Source of the DNA: Thermoleophilia bacterium | GTDB lineage: Bacteria > Actinomycetota > Thermoleophilia > RBG-16-64-13 | Length of the DNA: 5,079 nt | NCBI GenBank assembly: GCA_016929985.1 | Contig: JAFGIH010000565.1 | Coordinates: 1 to 5,079 of the forward strand | Reading direction: 5' to 3' | Shown: positions 1-2,339 of the stretch, piece after piece | Numbering within the stretch: position 1 is the first letter of the stretch | How the letters are laid out: each line of letters opens with the position of its first letter | The notes under the pieces: generated by a model | Databases searched by the model: none | What the model was told of the DNA's origin: nothing | What the model saw: the letters and a program-made list of their open reading frames with translations, nothing else | Made by a program: the position numbers and the translations under genes

Positions 1-1
1 G

Positions 2-304
2 CGGTACCGTGACCTGACCGAAGAGGAGAAGGCGTCCTGCCAGATAGCCGAGGACGCGAGCGACGAGGCGTGGGTGTATTGCACCGCTTGTCACCGGGCC
101 ATGGAGCAGGGAGACCTGGTCCGGGACGAGATCGAGGGCGCCTTGCAGTGCGCCTACGGCGACTGCGTGCTGGAGGCCAACATCGCCGTCCAGGGGCTAG
201 AGGGATGGGAGGCCTATCGGAAAGAACTCGGCTACGAGACCGCTCACTGGCCGGAGAGACCCGAGCCGGGGGAGTGCTACGAGCGGCGAGAGGCTGGTTC
301 GTAG
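2..304 (+). CDS. Cysteine-rich, probably zinc-binding small protein (3' part; start lies outside the window)
   Basis: The frame is open from the left edge to a TAG at 302-304, giving 100 residues of C-terminal sequence. A GTG at 74 could be read as a start, but the frame continues upstream without a stop in similar charged sequence (RYRDLTEEEK...) and no ribosome binding site precedes 74, so I treat the gene as truncated by the window edge. Its core is CTAC, then about 25 residues later CAYGDC, and a final Cys near the C-terminus. Two paired-cysteine knuckles at this spacing resemble a zinc ribbon or treble-clef site. The region after them is acidic and aromatic (GLEGWEAYRKELGYE). I do not recognise the family. 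A nucleic-acid or protein-binding zinc domain is plausible, but no catalytic motif is visible. The next gene begins 67 bases downstream with its own strong ribosome binding site. Confidence 0.75.
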   Translation, partial: RYRDLTEEEKASCQIAEDASDEAWVYCTACHRAMEQGDLVRDEIEGALQCAYGDCVLEANIAVQGLEGWEAYRKELGYETAHWPERPEPGECYERREAGS

Positions 305-305
305 T

Positions 306-334
306 TTGAATCGTCCGCCGCGGCCAAGTACCAT
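306..334 (+). promoter_or_regulatory. Possible sigma-70-type promoter for the flavin-binding protein gene
   Basis: TTGAAT (306-311) and TACCAT (329-334) are separated by 17 bases. Each matches its consensus at four of six positions. They lie in the gap between the first stop codon and the ATG at 372, predicting a leader of roughly 30 bases. The match is moderate, and such pairs arise by chance. Confidence 0.3.
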
Positions 335-371
335 GTGAGTTCAAATTCTGTGCCAACGGAGGAAAGAGAAC

Positions 372-764
372 ATGCAGGAAGTCCACGATTTCTTGAAGAA
401 GTGCGGCGCGTACTATCTGGCCACCGTGGAAGGCGACCAGCCCAGGGTACGCGCTTTCGGGACCATCCATCTGTACGACGGCAAGCTCTACATCCAGACC
501 GGCAAGGTCAAGGACGTCTCGAAGCAGATGGCGGCTAATCCCAAAGTGGAGATATGTGCTTTCGACGGCAATGAGTGGGTCCGCGTGTGCGCGACCGCGG
601 TGGACGATGACCGGGTCGAGGCCAAGGAGAGCATGCTGGAGGCCTATCCCATGCTGAAGGGCCGGTATGCGGCCGACGACGGCAACTGCCAGGTGCTCTA
701 CCTCAAAGACGCCACTGCCACGTTCTCGTCCTTCACGGGGGAGCCGAGAGTCATCCAGTTCTGA
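372..764 (+). CDS. Pyridoxamine 5'-phosphate oxidase-like (split beta-barrel) flavin-binding protein
   Basis: This is a complete 130-residue protein. Its pattern is that of the small single-domain PNPOx-like proteins (the COG5015-type group). An N-terminal helix (MQEVHDFLKKCGAYYLATV) leads into a first strand. Next come PRVRAFGTIHLYDGKLYIQTG (residues 25-45), where this fold binds the flavin phosphate, and KDVSKQMAANPKVEICAFD (47-65), the usual 'K...K.NP.VE' segment. A C-terminal strand LYLKDATATF and tail close the barrel. Family members are homodimers binding FMN, or in some actinobacterial relatives F420, and are often annotated as flavin reductases or nitroimidazole-resistance-like proteins. 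The substrate here is unknown, and true PNPOx activity in vitamin B6 synthesis is unlikely at this size. The start is supported by GGAGGA at 358-363, eight bases before ATG. No signal peptide is present, so it should be cytoplasmic. Confidence 0.88.
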   Translation: MQEVHDFLKKCGAYYLATVEGDQPRVRAFGTIHLYDGKLYIQTGKVKDVSKQMAANPKVEICAFDGNEWVRVCATAVDDDRVEAKESMLEAYPMLKGRYAADDGNCQVLYLKDATATFSSFTGEPRVIQF

Positions 765-860
765 TCCGTCCGGATTTCTCGGACAGCAGGGTGGTATGTG
801 CGCCGGCTCTGCGGGATGTGGTCGCTCCCGTAGAGCCGTCCGCATGTTCGGAGGTCTCTG

Positions 861-1052
861 ATGCGGGTCTTCGCCGACAAGAAAACGGGAGCCGTCGCCT
901 GGCGTCTGCGCACCGATGCATACATGTCGGCGGGCGTGATGCTTGGCCTGCTCGTCGTCTGGGTCTTTGCGATGGTTTGGCCCGGTGAGGACGTGTGCCG
1001 GCTGGATCCCGCGGAGAGGGCCGGGAGGCGGGCGGCCTCGGAGAACGCGTAG
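861..1052 (+). CDS. Small single-pass membrane protein, function unknown
   Basis: This is a 63-residue protein. A basic N-terminal part (residues 1-20, with K7, K8, R15, R17) precedes a hydrophobic helix, YMSAGVMLGLLVVWVFAMVW (21-40). A hydrophilic tail follows, with a single Cys (about residue 46) and an Arg/Glu mix. The positive-inside rule favours N-terminus in the cytoplasm and tail outside, but the tail also carries several Arg, so the call is weak. Coding status rests on a GGAGG at 850-854, six bases before the ATG, and a membrane helix of normal length. Neighbours are 96 bases upstream and 99 bases downstream, so operon membership is unclear. I recognise no family. It could be a small membrane regulator, an accessory subunit, or a lineage-specific orphan. 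Confidence 0.6.
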   Translation: MRVFADKKTGAVAWRLRTDAYMSAGVMLGLLVVWVFAMVWPGEDVCRLDPAERAGRRAASENA

Positions 1053-1092
1053 CATGGGAGGAACCACGGCTGCTGGTGAAATGGTCTTCCAC

Positions 1093-1098
1093 TATAAT
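1093..1098 (+). promoter_or_regulatory. Perfect TATAAT -10 box upstream of the helix-turn-helix gene
   Basis: An exact TATAAT stands out in this G+C-rich stretch. At 17-base spacing the -35 position (1070-1075, CTGCTG) is a poor match, and there is no TG extension. The site lies 54 bases before the ATG at 1152, so transcription would start near 1105 and leave a leader of about 47 bases. A weak -35 would fit an activated promoter, but that is inference. Confidence 0.45.
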
Positions 1099-1151
1099 GA
1101 TGAGTGCAAGCCATCACGCAGGACCGCGCATGGCCCGCCAGGAGATGATAG

Positions 1152-1511
1152 ATGGCCGACGACATTGAGAAACACAGCTACGAGGCGTTCCCAGAGGCTT
1201 TCAAGGGTCTGATGCGGGAGAAGTTCGGCGACGCATCGGGCAAGTTCGACCTTCGACCGGTGCTCAGCCGTGTCGAGGGCTACTCATACGAAGGTCTGAG
1301 GCTCATGCTCCGGGGCAAGCGGACCCTGAAGATGGAGGCCATAGAGGGCATGGCCCAAGCTCTGGGCGTCTCACCGCACTACTTTCTGGAATACCGGGTG
1401 ATGTGGGCGGCGGCCAAGGCAAAGGAGCATCCTGAGCTGGGGGAGATGCTGTACGAGGTAGCTCGACGTTTCGTCGAACCGGCGGAGGGGAAGAGCAGCG
1501 GGTCGAAGTGA
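1152..1511 (+). CDS. Compact XRE/Cro-C1-type helix-turn-helix transcriptional regulator
   Basis: This is a 119-residue protein. Residues about 34-82 carry the helix-turn-helix. GYSYEGLRLMLRGKRTL (43-59) matches the recognition helix plus the 'sG.r.p' turn of XRE domains. MEAIEGMAQALGVSPHYFLEYR (61-82) matches the closing 'l..iA.aLgvs..yfle' helices very well. An N-terminal helical extension (1-33) and a C-terminal amphipathic segment, AAAKAKEHPELGEMLYEVARRFV (86-108), flank it and could mediate dimerisation. There is no ligand-binding, peptidase or kinase domain. The start is secure: an in-frame TAG at 1149-1151 abuts the ATG, with AGGAG at 1140-1144. The gene lies just upstream of the lipoprotein and SLH surface-protein genes, and a perfect dyad overlaps a promoter-like sequence in the gap after it (1559-1602). 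It may regulate those genes; this is not shown. Confidence 0.82.
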   Translation: MADDIEKHSYEAFPEAFKGLMREKFGDASGKFDLRPVLSRVEGYSYEGLRLMLRGKRTLKMEAIEGMAQALGVSPHYFLEYRVMWAAAKAKEHPELGEMLYEVARRFVEPAEGKSSGSK

Positions 1512-1558
1512 AGCCGTTGTTGCTCGGGTTCGCGGTCGCGGAAAGGCTTCAGCTGTTT

Positions 1559-1571
1559 CAACACAGTGTTG
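1559..1571. promoter_or_regulatory. 13-base perfect dyad, candidate operator
   Basis: CAACAC-A-GTGTTG is a perfect inverted repeat of two six-base arms around one central base. Its right arm overlaps the TTG of the candidate -35 box at 1569-1574, the position where a repressor dimer would block polymerase. The length and spacing suit a small helix-turn-helix dimer such as the one encoded just upstream. I find no second copy before the regulator gene itself, so autoregulation through this same sequence is not supported. Confidence 0.4.
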
Positions 1572-1597
1572 CAGGACTCTCCACATGCGGCTATTAT
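1569..1597 (+). promoter_or_regulatory. Candidate promoter of the lipoprotein gene
   Basis: TTGCAG (1569-1574) and TATTAT (1592-1597) are 17 bases apart. The -10 matches consensus at five of six positions and the -35 at three, including the key TTG. A start near 1604 would leave a leader of about 46 bases. CGGC (1588-1591) and GCCG (1599-1602) form a small dyad around the -10 box, in addition to the larger dyad over the -35. Confidence 0.45.
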
Positions 1598-1634
1598 TGC
1601 CGATGATCAGGACAGGATGAGGTCACGAGTCTGT

Positions 1635-1644
1635 GGGAGGGGAG
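1635..1644 (+). promoter_or_regulatory. Ribosome binding site that fixes the lipoprotein start
   Basis: GGGAGGGGAG ends five bases before the ATG at 1650. An in-frame ATG at 1617 and a GTG at 1566 lie upstream. Using either would put a long polar extension in front of the signal peptide, and the 1566 start would fall upstream of the proposed transcription start. Position 1650 is therefore preferred. Confidence 0.75.
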
Positions 1645-1649
1645 ACCAC

Positions 1650-2273
1650 ATGAGGCTGAGCCGCTGTGCCGCGCGAATCAGCGCCGCGGCTACTCCCATC
1701 GTCTTCGCCCTCTGCATGCTGGCCTTCTCGTGGTTGCTTCTGGGGTGTACCGAGGAGTCGCCGGATCCCTCGGCGTCCACAGAATCTCCGGCAACCGGTC
1801 TGACCGGCGAGGTTACCGGGGCTGTCTCGGCCGCGACTACTACCGCGGCCGGCCCGACATCCTCCACGACCGTGTCTCCCGAGAGTGCGAACCCCGGCAC
1901 CACCGTGGCCCAATCGCCCACCTCCGCTCCCCAGAGCGTCGCGACCACGCATGTCACCCAAGTCACCGGTGTCTTGAGCGTTGATACCGAGGAACAAGGA
2001 GTCAAAGGGGTGGCGAAGGATTTCGACACCGGCGAGCCCTTGGCGGGCGTGCGTGTGGAAGGAGGCGGCGCCACCGTGATCTCGGATGCCGATGGCGCTT
2101 TCATGCTCAAGGTATGTATCGCCAAAGGATTGGAATTGATAGCATCGAAAGATGGTTATTTCTCCGCAAGGAGTCTGGTAGGTGGCGAAGCAAGGGATGG
2201 CTACTGGGTATGTGACATCCAACTGGTTGCGACCGACTCGCCAAATGCTCCGCCACCACCGCCGGGTTTGTGA
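1650..2273 (+). CDS. Membrane-anchored lipoprotein with Ser/Thr-rich stalk and carboxypeptidase-regulatory-like domain
   Basis: This is a 207-residue protein. The signal peptide has a basic start (MRLSRCAAR), a hydrophobic core (about 13-31) and the lipobox LLGC, with the lipidated Cys at residue 33. After cleavage the protein would be tethered to the outer face of the membrane. Residues 34-105 form a low-complexity stalk rich in Thr, Ser, Ala and Pro, a likely spacer through the cell wall and possibly O-glycosylated. Residues about 106-193 resemble a carboxypeptidase regulatory-like (transthyretin-like) beta-sandwich: VKGVAKDFDTGEPLAGVRVEG, then the hallmark SDADGAFML (145-153), then LELIASKDGYFSARSLV. 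Two Cys (156 and 188) in this domain could form a disulfide. The tail ends in a Pro run. No enzyme domain is present, so it probably acts as a binding or scaffolding protein. The SLH protein gene follows 66 bases later with no visible terminator between, so co-transcription is possible. Confidence 0.82.
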   Translation: MRLSRCAARISAAATPIVFALCMLAFSWLLLGCTEESPDPSASTESPATGLTGEVTGAVSAATTTAAGPTSSTTVSPESANPGTTVAQSPTSAPQSVATTHVTQVTGVLSVDTEEQGVKGVAKDFDTGEPLAGVRVEGGGATVISDADGAFMLKVCIAKGLELIASKDGYFSARSLVGGEARDGYWVCDIQLVATDSPNAPPPPPGL

Positions 2274-2316
2274 GAGGCGCACCGAGGAGTGGGCCCATGT
2301 CGACTGTCATAACCGT

Positions 2317-2328
2317 TTCACTAGTGAA
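2317..2328. promoter_or_regulatory. 12-base perfect palindrome before the SLH protein gene
   Basis: TTCACTAGTGAA is its own reverse complement. Its last two bases are the first two of the AAGGAG ribosome binding site (2327-2332) of the gene starting at 2340. On DNA it could be a dimer-binding operator. On RNA the arms would have almost no loop, so a stable hairpin is unlikely. It shares only a CAC...GTG core with the dyad at 1559-1571. Confidence 0.35.
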
Positions 2329-2339
2329 GGAGTGAAGGG

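Noticed and set aside
305..345. TTTGAA and TTCAAA inverted repeat in the gap after the first gene
   Set aside because: Six A/T-rich pairs across a 29-base loop, with no T-tract, would be unstable. The left arm overlaps the candidate -35 box instead.
768..784. Small hairpin GTCCG-7-CGGAC just after the flavin-protein stop codon
   Set aside because: It has only five base pairs and no T-tract, so it is too weak to call a terminator.
1131..1140. TGGC-CC-GCCA dyad before the regulator's ribosome binding site, considered as an autoregulatory operator
   Set aside because: Four-base G+C-rich arms are expected often by chance at this composition, and it does not resemble the dyad at 1559-1571.
698..1165. 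Minus-strand open frame of 155 codons spanning the flavin-protein end, the small membrane protein and the regulator start
   Set aside because: It overlaps three supported plus-strand genes, has a composition typical of antisense reading in G+C-rich DNA, and has no recognisable domain.
1509..1551. Seven-base inverted repeat TGAAGCC/GGCTTCA beginning at the regulator's stop codon
   Set aside because: The loop is 29 bases and no T-run follows, so it is not a convincing intrinsic terminator.
1566..1649. Earlier starts for the lipoprotein (GTG 1566, ATG 1617)
   Set aside because: They would add a polar leader before a complete lipoprotein signal peptide. The strong GGGAGGGGAG stands directly before 1650.
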